Below are positions 37,501 to 45,340 of a stretch of 64,000 nt of DNA, in pieces; within the stretch, counting starts at the first letter, position 1; the number at the start of each line of letters is the position of its first letter. The DNA is taken from NCBI GenBank assembly GCA_017434755.1, contig JAFRER010000010.1:233218-297217 (forward strand), given 5' to 3'. Position numbers and translations under genes: made by a program. The notes under the pieces were generated by a model that saw nothing but the letters and a program-made list of their open reading frames with translations, had not been told where the DNA came from and ran no database searches. The DNA is from Oscillospiraceae bacterium. GTDB lineage: Bacteria > Bacillota > Clostridia > Oscillospirales > Oscillospiraceae.

Positions 37501-37994
37501 CGACACTGGTCATCACGAATGAATACGGCGAGTCGATCCACGATGCAAAGGCCGGCGCCACAGTCAAGTTCGCAGTGACACCGAAAGAAGGCTATAAGTT
37601 CGATAAGGTCACTGTGACCAATGAGGGCGGCAATATACTCCATACCTTTGACCTCTCCGAGGGCAGCTTTGAGATGCCTGCCGAGAAGGTAACGGTCACC
37701 GCATACGTTCTGAAGATCGCCGCAGACCTGAAGATCAACAAGTTTGAATTTGCTGATTTCGTAAACGGCTCTGTGAGCCTGAAGGTGAACGGCTCTGATG
37801 CAAGCTTCCCCGCCACCGTGAAAGAGGGAGACACCATCGTGATCAATGCTGAGCCGTTCAGCGGATACAAAGTGGTATCCATCACGGTACACAACATGAA
37901 GAGCGGAACCACTACTGTGGTCAGTGTTGAGACCGGAAAATTCATCATGCCGAACGAGAACGTCCAGATCGAAGTGATCTTCGCACTCGGCTGA
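34584..37994 (+). CDS. large secreted LysM protein with nine tandem beta repeats
   Basis: An 1136-residue exported protein. A signal peptide (cleavage near TAAAA-ND, about 29) is followed by four LysM-like domains in two pairs (about 40-92, 106-152, 195-250, 262-312), separated by an Ala/Thr/Gly-rich linker. Typical phrases are NGDTVLNICKKLGI and LPVGKVLWLP. A Pro-rich hinge (TPGPGPSPTPTPG, about 315-328) leads to nine repeats of about 80-95 residues, each ending in a variant of FxMPxxxVTVxVTF, similar to bacterial InlB B-type repeat domains. LysM domains bind peptidoglycan, so this is probably a wall-bound fibre-like surface protein. There is no sortase motif. It has its own promoter, leader hairpin and terminator. 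Confidence 0.88.
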   Translation: MKKRILAVLLMVVILAALFAGLSVTAAAANDVSGDTISGYMVAYTMKNGDTVLNICKKLGIDFYKNQAMISKVNNIGDYSTLPVGKVLWLPATSVGSASDYYTLKSHKVVSGDDTNTLLSKYGIASTDAMLSKVNNNLASPVVGTTLTFPVYTGSSSNKMADNTTAVIGGAAAAAGTATGISTTTGGTAVTSGNVAYYLVAYTMQPGDTVGAVCTSIGINFNQNSALISRINGITNYNRIPVGRTILIPSGTATGTSYSVIAHQIAAGETANDICTSYGVSLANNLTLIKGLNNTNNLNYIQAGGILYVPVAGTSPTPGPGPSPTPTPGTAYKLSKDDCDNGSFVLKVGGAEATTATEGSTVTIVCNGAAGYAQKTITAHMTGDTSKKVTVTNNTFVMPDYNVTVKVTFAKATMYAIDCKSASNGSYELMVDEKVVTDKTYAGAAVTINTKPNPNFVVSEIQVYKTADDTVKVPVTNGKFTMPQYKVTVEVTFKPASNYEYPISAYATPSHGSFEIRCDATTVVSKLASGQLFWVACKADSGYKQDTITLRYPALDADGNQITKKEIVSGTITMPSFADKIPLSDREVKVEVNFIEDKTFTITIKADTFNSGNGVLAQVNGATVTKAEPGRTVVVVPDIKKAGYELTSIAVTDEGGNPISGTPLSDPSSAAHFTMPSKNVIITPTYASAGNYEVVYSIKPTGKATITYSVDAITYAVAEGTPVSFKSGKTVNLTIKPNNVNNFKVKSVKAVYQYDGEDVEVKISGNNFTMPASKVAITVELEHLKHGIETKLIKDGSEIADDGTAGTFTYIVSGKTVTNAAEDDNVVIKTEMSPGYKVKNIKVTYKDADGKEQTVPVSEKNFKMPAYKATVTITVDEGTGVFFNINIADTDNGSVHAENDSHEVITQSEEGKKVQVIANPDPGFKVKDIKVKSGGVLQSLDSDNKFDMPGAPVNITVTFEAVTYDITPSASNSTLVITNEYGESIHDAKAGATVKFAVTPKEGYKFDKVTVTNEGGNILHTFDLSEGSFEMPAEKVTVTAYVLKIAADLKINKFEFADFVNGSVSLKVNGSDASFPATVKEGDTIVINAEPFSGYKVVSITVHNMKSGTTTVVSVETGKFIMPNENVQIEVIFALG

Positions 37995-38018
37995 GCCGAA
38001 ACCCCATAAGAAATGAAC

Positions 38019-38049
38019 AGCCCGTCTCGAAAGAGACGGGCTGTTTTTC
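38019..38049 (+). terminator. terminator of the LysM protein gene
   Basis: CAGCCCGTCTC-GAAA-GAGACGGGCTG followed by TTTTTC; an 11-bp perfect stem with a GNRA loop. Confidence 0.95.
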
Positions 38050-38074
38050 TGTCCTGTGAAGGCCGTTTTTCCGG

Positions 38075-38749
38075 TCAGACCTTCCGGATATACACCAGAT
38101 TGCTCACGATCGAGCTGCTGATGCGGCGGACGTATTCATCGTATTCCCGGCGGTCGATGGAATATCTTCTTCCCCAGGAAGAGACGTAGATGCAGTTTTC
38201 ATCAAGGCCGGTCGCGATCATGTAGTGCGCGTTGATCCCCTGGGAAGGGATGCCCCGGCTGTTCCGCTCCGGACTGAGCTGCACGGTCCTTCTGCCCCAT
38301 ACGGCGGGAAAGTTCGGGCCCACGGAGATGATCACGGGGATGTCCCTGCGCAGCATATCCTCCATCGACGGATAGAAGCTGCGGGAGGCGATCTTCCACT
38401 GGCCGCGGTACGGAAAGCCGTAGCGCCGGAAAACGGAGTTCATTCCCGCCACGAGGGAGACGCCGTTGATTCCGAAGGAGGGGATCAGGTGCATGTACCG
38501 TGCGCACAGGGAATCCAGGACCCGGTTGTATTCCCGCGGAGAGATGACCGGAGGACCGATGACGTCGCCCAGAAGCTCCTGCCCCGGGCAGGCGTGGTAT
38601 TTTGTGAGATAAATGAGAACTTCCTGCGCCGCCACGATCCCGCAGCCGCACCGGATCATGTTTTTGTCTGAGCCGTGCATCTGGCTGCCGCCGAAGGATA
38701 TGCCCTCGGGGTACGCCACCGCGCACAGCGGATGTTTCAGTTCGATCAT
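38075..38749 (-). CDS. C39-like (papain-fold) cysteine peptidase family protein
   Basis: A 224-residue protein. IRCGCGIVAAQEV (about 32-44) supplies a candidate catalytic Cys, and INAHYMIATGLDENCIYVSSWG (split here as INAHYMIATGL and ENCIYVSSWG, about 178-200) matches the His and NPWG-like segments of the C39-like peptidase fold. There is no signal peptide or membrane helix. It starts five bases after the stop of the spermidine-synthase-like gene, so the two share a transcript. A substrate cannot be inferred; a role in cutting a peptide or isopeptide bond is possible. Confidence 0.65.
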   Translation of the reverse strand: MIELKHPLCAVAYPEGISFGGSQMHGSDKNMIRCGCGIVAAQEVLIYLTKYHACPGQELLGDVIGPPVISPREYNRVLDSLCARYMHLIPSFGINGVSLVAGMNSVFRRYGFPYRGQWKIASRSFYPSMEDMLRRDIPVIISVGPNFPAVWGRRTVQLSPERNSRGIPSQGINAHYMIATGLDENCIYVSSWGRRYSIDRREYDEYVRRISSSIVSNLVYIRKV

Positions 38750-38753
38750 ACCG

Positions 38754-40358
38754 TCAGCCTATCCCGAAATCACCGAGGATGCCCTGAAGGCCCTCGTTTT
38801 CGTAAACCTTCTTATAATAGCTCACCTCGTCGGCGATGAGCCCGTCTATCATCTTCATGCCCAGAAGTTCCACGGGGGCCTTGTCGTCAGTGAGGATGTG
38901 ATCTCCGCCCTCGCAGCAAACAAGGGCGCCGGAGACTCTTTGCATGAGCTGCCGCAGGTCGGCGTCGCCGATCCTGTCCGAAAAGCCGGACAGCCTTTCG
39001 GAGGCATCCCCCGTGCTGCAGGCGAAAAGCTCTCTGTTCGTGGTCCACGGCACATCGGCGGTGTACACGCTGCCGAACACCGAGCAGATTGTGTCGGTCA
39101 GGTATTCGTTTATGCTGCCATCGCCGTCGGAGTGCATGTTCATATTCACGACCATCACGCCGCCGTCCTTCAGATGATCCCGTACTAGAACAAAGAATTC
39201 ACGGGAGGACATCTGAAAGGGGATGGTGATGTCCTGGTAGGCGTCCACGAGGATCACGTCGTAGAGTCCGCTGTCGGCCATGAGCCAGGCCCGGCCGTCG
39301 TATTCCGTCACCTCGACGGAAGCGGGCAGATCGAAGTACTCTTCCGCGAGTTTGGTGATCTTTCCGTCGATCTCTATGCCGCGGACGGAGGAGCCGGGGA
39401 AGTATTCAAGGCATTCCGAGGCGAAGGTTCCCGTGCCGTTTCCGAGGACGAGGATGTCTAGAGGGCTGCCGTCATAAGCCATGACCGGGGCTGCCAGCGC
39501 ATAGTCGTAGTACATGCCGGTGAGTTTTGCGTTTTTCATCTTCACGGATTGCACGCCGAACAGCACATTCGTCGCCAGCACCGTCTTCTCGTCATCCTCT
39601 TTCACCTGCAGATAGTTGTAGACCGATTCGCCCTCGTAGAGCAGACCGCTCTCCCAGAAGGCGAAGGAGTCTGACCGGCCGAAGATGCTGAACAGGATAA
39701 AGAGGATGAGGGTGATGATGCAGGTCTTTCCGAAGCGCTTCGAACTGATGAAGTAGATCAGGCCGATGACGAACAGGATCCCGGAGAAGATGAGGAAGGT
39801 GACCGAGGTGCCCACCGTCGGGATCGTGACGAAGGTCGGCAGAAAGGTGCCGATGATGCTGCCGATCGTATTGCAGGCGTTGAGCATGCCAACGGTCCTG
39901 CCGCTGTCGTCCAGGCTGCCGATCGTGTATTTCACCAGGGAGGGGGTCACCGTGCCGAGCAGGAACAGCGGGAACACGAAGATGACCATGCAGGAGACAA
40001 AGGCGGCAATGATCAGGAAGTTCGTATTGATCGTAAAGATCAGAAGCGCCGACACGCCGAGGATTATGTATTTGCCCGCGACAGGGATCGCGGCGATCCA
40101 CACTGCCGCAATGAGGATACGTCTGTAAAGCACGTCCGGATCGGGATTTTTGTCCGCGGACCGGCCGCCATAGAGGTTGCCGAGGGCCATGGCGATCATG
40201 ATGGTGCCGATGATGATCGTCCAGACGATCTGCGAGGAGCTGAAATACGGCGCCAGCAGACGGCTCGCCCCGAGCTCCACCGCCATTACGGAAACGCCGG
40301 CGAAAAACTCGGTGACATAGAGGTAGTATTTGTTTTTCAGGATGGCACGTTCTTTCAT
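38754..40358 (-). CDS. spermidine-synthase-like methyltransferase fused to a membrane transporter-like domain
   Basis: A 534-residue protein. Residues about 10-235 contain about seven or eight hydrophobic helices with MFS-like loops (GNLYGGRSADK, LNACNTIGSIIGTFLPTF). Residues about 270-480 form a Rossmann polyamine-synthase-like domain (LDILVLGNGTGTFASECLEYFPG, GIEIDGKI, YDVILVDAYQ). Such 'fused MFS/spermidine synthase' proteins are widespread, but their reaction is rarely proven. The loop DAYQDITIP corresponds to the catalytic Asp region of spermidine synthases. First gene of a two-gene leftward operon. Confidence 0.88.
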   Translation of the reverse strand: MKERAILKNKYYLYVTEFFAGVSVMAVELGASRLLAPYFSSSQIVWTIIIGTIMIAMALGNLYGGRSADKNPDPDVLYRRILIAAVWIAAIPVAGKYIILGVSALLIFTINTNFLIIAAFVSCMVIFVFPLFLLGTVTPSLVKYTIGSLDDSGRTVGMLNACNTIGSIIGTFLPTFVTIPTVGTSVTFLIFSGILFVIGLIYFISSKRFGKTCIITLILFILFSIFGRSDSFAFWESGLLYEGESVYNYLQVKEDDEKTVLATNVLFGVQSVKMKNAKLTGMYYDYALAAPVMAYDGSPLDILVLGNGTGTFASECLEYFPGSSVRGIEIDGKITKLAEEYFDLPASVEVTEYDGRAWLMADSGLYDVILVDAYQDITIPFQMSSREFFVLVRDHLKDGGVMVVNMNMHSDGDGSINEYLTDTICSVFGSVYTADVPWTTNRELFACSTGDASERLSGFSDRIGDADLRQLMQRVSGALVCCEGGDHILTDDKAPVELLGMKMIDGLIADEVSYYKKVYENEGLQGILGDFGIG

Positions 40359-40398
40359 ACTGTCTCCGTTTCATGCTGCTGACCGTTATTTTGCGTAC

Positions 40399-40427
40399 AG
40401 TATAAACCAGGAACGGATTTCTGACAA
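40399..40427 (-). promoter_or_regulatory. promoter of the spermidine-synthase-like operon
   Basis: Minus-strand TTGTCA (40427-40422), 17 bases, TATACT (40404-40399). Confidence 0.75.
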
Positions 40428-40433
40428 GATTGC

Positions 40434-40469
40434 AAAAAATACAGCCGCCTCTCCAATGAGAAGCGGCTG
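40434..40469 (-). terminator. terminator of the ECF S-component gene
   Basis: CAGCCGCTTCTC pairs with GAGAGGCGGCTG around a 4-base loop and is followed on the minus strand by TATTTTTT. Confidence 0.9.
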
Positions 40470-40487
40470 CAGATACGATACAGTTCA

Positions 40488-41084
40488 TTAGGTGGTATAT
40501 TGAGGCCTGTTTTTTCCGAGTTTGATAAGCCTGAGGATAAGAGGACTGAAAACGATGTTTAAGAGCAATTCAAACACAAAATTGAAACCAACAAGGAATA
40601 CTATCATATAAACGCCAAGATTATCGACACCCGCTGCCTCTGCCCAGCTGCTGACAGTAGGAAGAAAGAACAGAAGACAACCCAGCAGAAAAACACCTGT
40701 GTTTACTACGGGACAGACTATCGCAGCACAAATCGCAGCAATCCACATATTCTTTTTTTCCAGAGCCTTGAAAACAAGGCCGGCAGCAAAGCCAGCAAGA
40801 GTTCCTTTGATCAGAACGGTGAGGATAGTTCCAAGCGGATTTACACCAAGGAAAAGTGCTGCATCTCCTGATATCAGAACAACAAAGCCAAAGAAGAAAC
40901 CAAGCCATGCTCCCCACATCGGCCCATACAGTGCTGCACCGACAACGATCGGGATAAGCACGAGAGAAATGGAAAAAGTCCCAAATCGAATGAAGGCGCC
41001 AAGAAAAAACTGCAATACAAAAATAATAGCAGTAAATATGGCAACGCCGACAAGGGTGCGCGTGCTGGTGGTTGACCTATTCAT
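40488..41084 (-). CDS. ECF transporter S-component
   Basis: A 198-residue integral membrane protein with five or six helices and a basic N-terminus (RSTTSTRTLVGVAIFTAIIF), typical of the substrate-binding S-components of energy-coupling-factor vitamin transporters. Conserved family features include IRFGTFSISLVLIPIVVGA (about 32-50) and the GPMWGAWLGF loop. The ATPase and T-subunits are not nearby, as usual for group II ECF systems that share one energising module. The vitamin cannot be read from the sequence; the short structured leader may eventually tell. Confidence 0.82.
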   Translation of the reverse strand: MNRSTTSTRTLVGVAIFTAIIFVLQFFLGAFIRFGTFSISLVLIPIVVGAALYGPMWGAWLGFFFGFVVLISGDAALFLGVNPLGTILTVLIKGTLAGFAAGLVFKALEKKNMWIAAICAAIVCPVVNTGVFLLGCLLFFLPTVSSWAEAAGVDNLGVYMIVFLVGFNFVFELLLNIVFSPLILRLIKLGKNRPQYTT

Positions 41085-41097
41085 TTTAATACCTCCT

Positions 41098-41128
41098 GCT
41101 GTCGCCCCTTAGGCGGGTGCGGCGCAGC
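41098..41128 (-). promoter_or_regulatory. short structured leader of the ECF S-component gene
   Basis: The first about 31 bases of the predicted transcript fold as GCUG...CAGC enclosing a CGCC...GGCG hairpin, ending directly before the AGGAGG ribosome binding site. It is as small as the preQ1 aptamers but does not match their consensus. It may be a simple stabilising stem. Confidence 0.4.
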
Positions 41129-41131
41129 TTG

Positions 41132-41160
41132 ATTATAGTATGTACGCAGGCAAATGTAAA
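41132..41160 (-). promoter_or_regulatory. promoter of the ECF S-component gene
   Basis: Minus-strand TTTACA (41160-41155), 17 bases, perfect TATAAT (41137-41132). Confidence 0.85.
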
Positions 41161-41225
41161 CATGCGGACACGCGGTGCAGAAGAATTTATACTTTATTAA
41201 TAATGTAGGTTGTTCCCGTGAAGCG

Positions 41226-41729
41226 TCAGAAACCGAGCAGCGGAGCAGAGCCGTCGTCCGCGGTCTTGGTGATGGAGAGGATCTCGGCTTCATAGCTGTA
41301 TGAATCATTGACCTGCACAGTGAACCGGTCGCCCACGTGCTTCCCGAGCACCTGCATCCCAAAAGGGGATTCCTTGCTGATCAGGCCCTTCCGCGGGTCG
41401 CAGCGCACGGTGGTCACCGCCTGGATGGTCTGCCGCTCTTCATCCTCGGGGATGTAGATCTCCACCCGGTCGAAGAGACCGACCTCATCGTCCTTCGAGC
41501 TGTCGTCGATCACGCGGGCGGTCTTGATCATACCCTCGAGGTAGCGGATGCGGCTCCTGTTTTTGTTCTGGGCCTGCTTCGCGGCTTTATATTCGAAGTT
41601 CTCGCTCAGGTCGCCGAAGGCCCTTGTGCGCTTGACCTCCTCGATGAGCTCGGGCATGAGCTCGTTCGTCCGGTAGTCGAGCTCCTCTCGCATCTTCTGT
41701 ATGTCTTTCTTCGTCAGTTCATCATGCAT
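41226..41729 (-). CDS. greA: GreA/GreB family transcript cleavage factor
   Basis: A 167-residue protein with the N-terminal antiparallel coiled coil (about 5-80) that enters the RNA polymerase secondary channel. At the tip it has RAFGDLSENFEYKAAKQ, including the conserved acidic Asp and Glu of the GDLxEN motif. The C-terminal FKBP-like domain (about 85-160) has the ISKESPFGMQVLGKHVGD block. It helps stalled polymerase cleave backtracked RNA. Monocistronic. It could equally be called a GreA paralogue, as the genome may hold others. Confidence 0.9.
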   Translation of the reverse strand: MHDELTKKDIQKMREELDYRTNELMPELIEEVKRTRAFGDLSENFEYKAAKQAQNKNRSRIRYLEGMIKTARVIDDSSKDDEVGLFDRVEIYIPEDEERQTIQAVTTVRCDPRKGLISKESPFGMQVLGKHVGDRFTVQVNDSYSYEAEILSITKTADDGSAPLLGF

Positions 41730-41777
41730 GGCGGTATTTTTCCTTTCGTACGCGGGGATATCCTCCCGCGGAAACGG

Positions 41778-41806
41778 ATTATACCACAGGCGGCTGCGGC
41801 GGTCAA
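41778..41806 (-). promoter_or_regulatory. greA promoter
   Basis: Minus-strand TTGACC (41806-41801), 17 bases, TATAAT (41783-41778). An inverted repeat (CGCGGG...CCCGCG) lies in the leader. Confidence 0.85.
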
Positions 41807-41813
41807 AAAGAAC

Positions 41814-41842
41814 TTGTAATCGGCCGTGCTATGCTGTATATT
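41814..41842 (+). promoter_or_regulatory. promoter of the DUF1934-argS operon
   Basis: TTGTAA (41814-41819), 17 bases, TATATT (41837-41842), divergent from the greA promoter eight bases away. Confidence 0.65.
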
Positions 41843-41885
41843 ATGTGACATGCAAAAACCGGAAGCACTTACGGAGACTGAATGT

Positions 41886-42320
41886 ATGGAACAGAAAGAT
41901 GTATTCATATCCATCCGCAGCGTCCACGGATATGATCAGCCGGATTCGGAAACGCTCGATTTCATGACCGACGGGGTCATGCGGGTGGACGAGAACGGCT
42001 GCAGCTTTTCCTATATGGAATCGGAAGTCACGGGTATGCCCGGCACCCTCACCACCTTCCGCGTGAGCGACGACGGCGTGGTGATCGACAGGGAGGGCTT
42101 CATCACCTCCAGTATGGAGTTCCGTGAAGGCACGAAGGACGCGTTCCTCTATAACACGCCCTATGGGACCGCCCGCCTCGGCATCGACACGAGAAAGGTG
42201 CGGAACAGTCTCGGTGCGAGCGGCGGAAAGCTTGAGATCGACTATGTGGTCAACATGGAGCATATGGTCGCCATGCGGAACAGATTCATCATCGACGTCA
42301 AGGAACAGGGAGCTATCTGA
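41886..42320 (+). CDS. DUF1934 family beta-barrel protein (YwiB-like)
   Basis: A 144-residue protein with the calycin-like pattern of DUF1934: ESEVTGMPGTLTTFRV, FNTPYG-like YNTPYGTARLG, and KLEIDYVVNME near the end. The next gene is argS, two bases on, the same neighbour that ywiB has in Bacillus. Function is unknown. The start MEQKDVF is preferred because GGAG lies nine bases upstream; longer versions of the frame lack a ribosome binding site and one would begin at the promoter. Confidence 0.82.
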   Translation: MEQKDVFISIRSVHGYDQPDSETLDFMTDGVMRVDENGCSFSYMESEVTGMPGTLTTFRVSDDGVVIDREGFITSSMEFREGTKDAFLYNTPYGTARLGIDTRKVRNSLGASGGKLEIDYVVNMEHMVAMRNRFIIDVKEQGAI

Positions 42321-42322
42321 TT

Positions 42323-44065
42323 ATGTCCAATATGATCCGTCTTGCAAAAGACAGCATCGATAAAATGCTTCAGGATGCCTGCGCGGCCGCGGCAGCCGAG
42401 GGGATCTTCCCCGAAGGCGCGGTGCTCGAGGGCTCCGTGGAGATACCCAAGGATGCTTCCAACGGGGACTACGCCGCAAACCACGCCATGACCGGTGCCC
42501 GCACCCTGCACATGGCACCGCGGAAGATCGCGGAAACGCTTCTTGCGCATATGGATCTGAGCGGTTCCTGGTTCTCGTCCGTTGAGATCGCCGGCCCCGG
42601 CTTCATCAACTTCCGGCTTGCGGACAGCTGGTATGCGGATGTCCTCCGGTGCATCGCATCCGAGGGCGTGGATTACTGCCGCTCGGATGAGGGCAAAGGA
42701 AAAAGGATCATGGTGGAATTCGTTTCCGCCAATCCCACCGGCCCCATGCACATGGGGAATGCCAGAGGCGGAGTCCTCGGGGACTCCCTTGCCTCCGTGC
42801 TCGACCGGGCGGGCTATACGGTAGAGCGGGAATTCTATGTGAACGACGCGGGCAACCAGATCGAGAAATTTGCCGCGTCCATAGACGCAAGATACCGCCA
42901 GCTCATCCTCGGGGAGGATGCCGTGGCGTTTCCGGAGGACGGATACCACGGAGAGGACATCAAGGATCTTGCCAAGGGCTTTTACGAACTCCACGGCGAT
43001 TCGTTCCTGAACAGGGATGAGACGGAGCGCCACGACGCCATGGCGGAATACGGCCTTTCCGTGAACATCCCGAAGATGCGCTCGGATCTCGGCCGTTACG
43101 GCATAGAGTACGACACCTGGTTCTTTGAATCCGCGCTTCACGGCGGCTATATCGAGGATTCCGTCAACGAGCTGACAAAACGCGGCTATACCTACGAGAA
43201 GGACGGCGCGCTGTGGCTTGCCACATCGAGGATCCTCGCCGAAAACGCACGGAAAACCGGGAAAAGCGAGAAGGAGATCGAAAAGCTCGATCTCAAGGAC
43301 GACGTCCTCCGCAGGGCAAACGGCTTCTATACCTATTTTGCGGCTGATATCGCGTACCACAGGAACAAGCTGGATGTCCGCGGCTTCGACAAGGCCATCA
43401 ATATCTGGGGAGCGGACCACCACGGACACGTGGCACGGCTCAAGGGAGCGCTTGATGCCCTCGGACTCGACGGGGAGCACCGGCTCGACGTGGTGCTGAT
43501 GCAACTGGTGAAGCTCGTGGAAAACGGTGTCGAAGTGAGGATGTCCAAACGAACGGGGAAGATGATCTCTCTGTCCAATCTTCTCGACGATATCCCGGTC
43601 GACGCGGCCCGGTATTTCTTCAATTCCCGTCCCGAGAGTCCTGTGATCTTCGATCTTGAGCTCGCCAAACGGGAGGACAGCGACAATCCGGTTTACTACG
43701 TCCAGTACGCCCACGCAAGGATCTGCTCCATCATACGGAACCTGAAAGAAGACGGATTTGACGTGCCGGAGATGGGTGCAGTCGATTTCGCGCTCCTCGC
43801 TGAGCCTGCGGAGTATGAACTGATCAAGCAGCTCGCGCTGCTACCGGAAACAATCCGTCTTGCGGCAAGGGACTATGACCCGAGCCTGATCAATAAATAT
43901 GTTACCGACCTGGCGGGTGCCTTCCACCGTTTTTATAATACATGCCGCATTCGCGGTGCTGCGAAGGATCTTCTTGAGGCCAGACTTGCCCTGGCAGACT
44001 GTGTCCGCAGGGTGATCGCCTCCTCACTCGGAATCATCGGTGTTTCAGCTCCGGAAAAGATGTAA
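42323..44065 (+). CDS. argS: arginyl-tRNA synthetase
   Basis: A 580-residue class I synthetase. It has the N-terminal Add1 domain (about 1-110), the HIGH-like signature PTGPMHMGNARG (about 130-141), the KMSKS-like VRMSKRTGKM (about 405), and the C-terminal all-helical anticodon-binding domain with the YVQYAHAR motif. Length is normal. Its stop codon lies inside the loop of the downstream terminator hairpin. Confidence 0.97.
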   Translation: MSNMIRLAKDSIDKMLQDACAAAAAEGIFPEGAVLEGSVEIPKDASNGDYAANHAMTGARTLHMAPRKIAETLLAHMDLSGSWFSSVEIAGPGFINFRLADSWYADVLRCIASEGVDYCRSDEGKGKRIMVEFVSANPTGPMHMGNARGGVLGDSLASVLDRAGYTVEREFYVNDAGNQIEKFAASIDARYRQLILGEDAVAFPEDGYHGEDIKDLAKGFYELHGDSFLNRDETERHDAMAEYGLSVNIPKMRSDLGRYGIEYDTWFFESALHGGYIEDSVNELTKRGYTYEKDGALWLATSRILAENARKTGKSEKEIEKLDLKDDVLRRANGFYTYFAADIAYHRNKLDVRGFDKAINIWGADHHGHVARLKGALDALGLDGEHRLDVVLMQLVKLVENGVEVRMSKRTGKMISLSNLLDDIPVDAARYFFNSRPESPVIFDLELAKREDSDNPVYYVQYAHARICSIIRNLKEDGFDVPEMGAVDFALLAEPAEYELIKQLALLPETIRLAARDYDPSLINKYVTDLAGAFHRFYNTCRIRGAAKDLLEARLALADCVRRVIASSLGIIGVSAPEKM

Positions 44066-44096
44066 TTTTCCGGAGCTTATTTCTTAGTTTTTGTTA
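44049..44096 (+). terminator. argS terminator overlapping the stop codon
   Basis: GCTCCGGAAAA pairs with TTTTCCGGAGC; the argS TAA is in the 7-base loop. A T-rich run (TTATTTCTTAGTTTTT) follows. Confidence 0.85.
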
Positions 44097-44097
44097 A

Positions 44098-44111
44098 TGA
44101 AAACGTTTTCG
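44098..44111. promoter_or_regulatory. cre-like LacI-family operator
   Basis: TGAAAACGTTTTCG matches the catabolite-responsive element consensus TGWAANCGNTNWCA at all but the last base, and GAAAACGTTTTC is a perfect palindrome. It is centred about 60 bases upstream of the mgl -35 element, where CcpA or a GalR/MglR-type regulator could act. Confidence 0.65.
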
Positions 44112-44161
44112 TTTGTGAAAAATAGCACAAAACGCACCTTTTTTTATATGCAGGTTGCTGA

Positions 44162-44190
44162 TTGACAGCAGGAAACAAGCTTTGTAAAAT
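44162..44190 (+). promoter_or_regulatory. mgl operon promoter
   Basis: TTGACA (44162-44167), 17 bases, TAAAAT (44185-44190). Confidence 0.88.
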
Positions 44191-44244
44191 ACAATTTTAG
44201 TAGTGCATTTAGCTACAAAAATTTGAACAAAACAGGAGGATCTA

Positions 44245-45297
44245 ATGAAAAAGTATTTAGCACTTCTTCTCGCACTGGTAATGGTGTTTGCTCTGGCCGC
44301 TTGCGGAGAATCAGCACCTGCACCTGCTGCAGCCCCGGCCGACACCGGCAGCTCTGCTCCGGCCGACACCGGCAGTTCTGCCCCTGAAGTCAAAACCTAT
44401 AAAGTTGGCGTTGCGATTTATCAATTTGATGACAACTTCATGACTCTCTACCGCAACGAGCTTCAGGATTATCTTAAGTCTCTTGAAACGGACACTGTCA
44501 AATATGACATCACTATCGTCGATGGCAAAAATGACATGGCAGAGCAGAACAACCAGATTGACAACTTCATCACTCAGGGAATGGATGCCATCATTCTGAA
44601 CCTTGTTCAGACATCTTCTGCTGACGCAGCGATTGCAAAGATCGTTGATGCCGGTATCCCCTGCATCCTGATCAACCGTGAGCCTCTAGGCGACAATGGT
44701 GATGAGTCGTACGCAGGTATCCTCGACAACGCCACTGTCTGCTATGTTGGGGCGGACGCCCGTCAGTCCGGTACCTATCAGGGTGAAATCATTGCTGATC
44801 TTCCCAACCACGGTGATATTAACGGTGACGGAAAAGTCAGCTACATCATGATCGAAGGCGACCCGGAGAATGTCGATGCTCAGTACCGTACACAGTTTTC
44901 CATTAAGGCCCTTCAAGATGCAGGCATTACCGTTGAGTGCCTTGATGATCAGATCGGCAACTGGGCGCTTGCCAAGGGCCAGGAAATCTGCGCCAATGAC
45001 CTTGCCAAATTCGGCGATGCTGTTGAAGTAGTCTTCTGCAACAACGACGCCATGGCTCTTGGTGCTGCTGCCGCTATCACTGCTGCTGGACGCACTGTCG
45101 GCGAAGATATCTACCTTGTCGGTGTTGACGCTCTTGAAGAGTGCCAGCAGATGGTTGCTGATGGCACTATGACCGGTACTGTTCTGAACGACCACATCGG
45201 CCAGTCCCACACTGCTGTTGATGTCACTGTTGCAGCTCTCGCCGGAGAGGCCATCAACAACTACTATTGGGTCGACTACGTTAAGGTCACCAAGTAA
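44245..45297 (+). CDS. mglB: galactose/glucose-binding lipoprotein of an ABC importer
   Basis: A 350-residue substrate-binding protein. The signal peptide ends in lipobox LAAC (Cys about 20), followed by a duplicated Ala/Asp/Ser-rich linker (PADTGSSA twice). The body is a periplasmic sugar-binding fold with IINLVQ-like and QIDNFITQGMDAIILN phrases. An EF-hand-like calcium loop (DINGDGKVSY, about 191-200) is followed by EGDPE, as in E. coli MglB. It delivers galactose or glucose to MglAC. An intergenic hairpin probably makes it more abundant than the other subunits. Confidence 0.93.
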   Translation: MKKYLALLLALVMVFALAACGESAPAPAAAPADTGSSAPADTGSSAPEVKTYKVGVAIYQFDDNFMTLYRNELQDYLKSLETDTVKYDITIVDGKNDMAEQNNQIDNFITQGMDAIILNLVQTSSADAAIAKIVDAGIPCILINREPLGDNGDESYAGILDNATVCYVGADARQSGTYQGEIIADLPNHGDINGDGKVSYIMIEGDPENVDAQYRTQFSIKALQDAGITVECLDDQIGNWALAKGQEICANDLAKFGDAVEVVFCNNDAMALGAAAAITAAGRTVGEDIYLVGVDALEECQQMVADGTMTGTVLNDHIGQSHTAVDVTVAALAGEAINNYYWVDYVKVTK

Positions 45298-45340
45298 TCA
45301 GATCACTTTCGGGAATATAGTATTCCCCGTCTCAAAACGA

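Noticed and set aside
36333-37892. A 519-codon minus-strand frame inside the LysM gene
   Set aside because: It is antisense to the repeat region; the plus-strand frame has a signal peptide, domains, a ribosome binding site and a terminator.
34584-37994. Tandem repeats considered as a CRISPR-like or minisatellite array
   Set aside because: They are protein-level repeats with diverged DNA; no short identical repeats with unique spacers occur here or elsewhere in the window.
41098-41128. preQ1 riboswitch before the ECF S-component gene
   Set aside because: Size is similar, but the loop and A-rich tail of the preQ1-I consensus are missing and the protein does not look like QueT.
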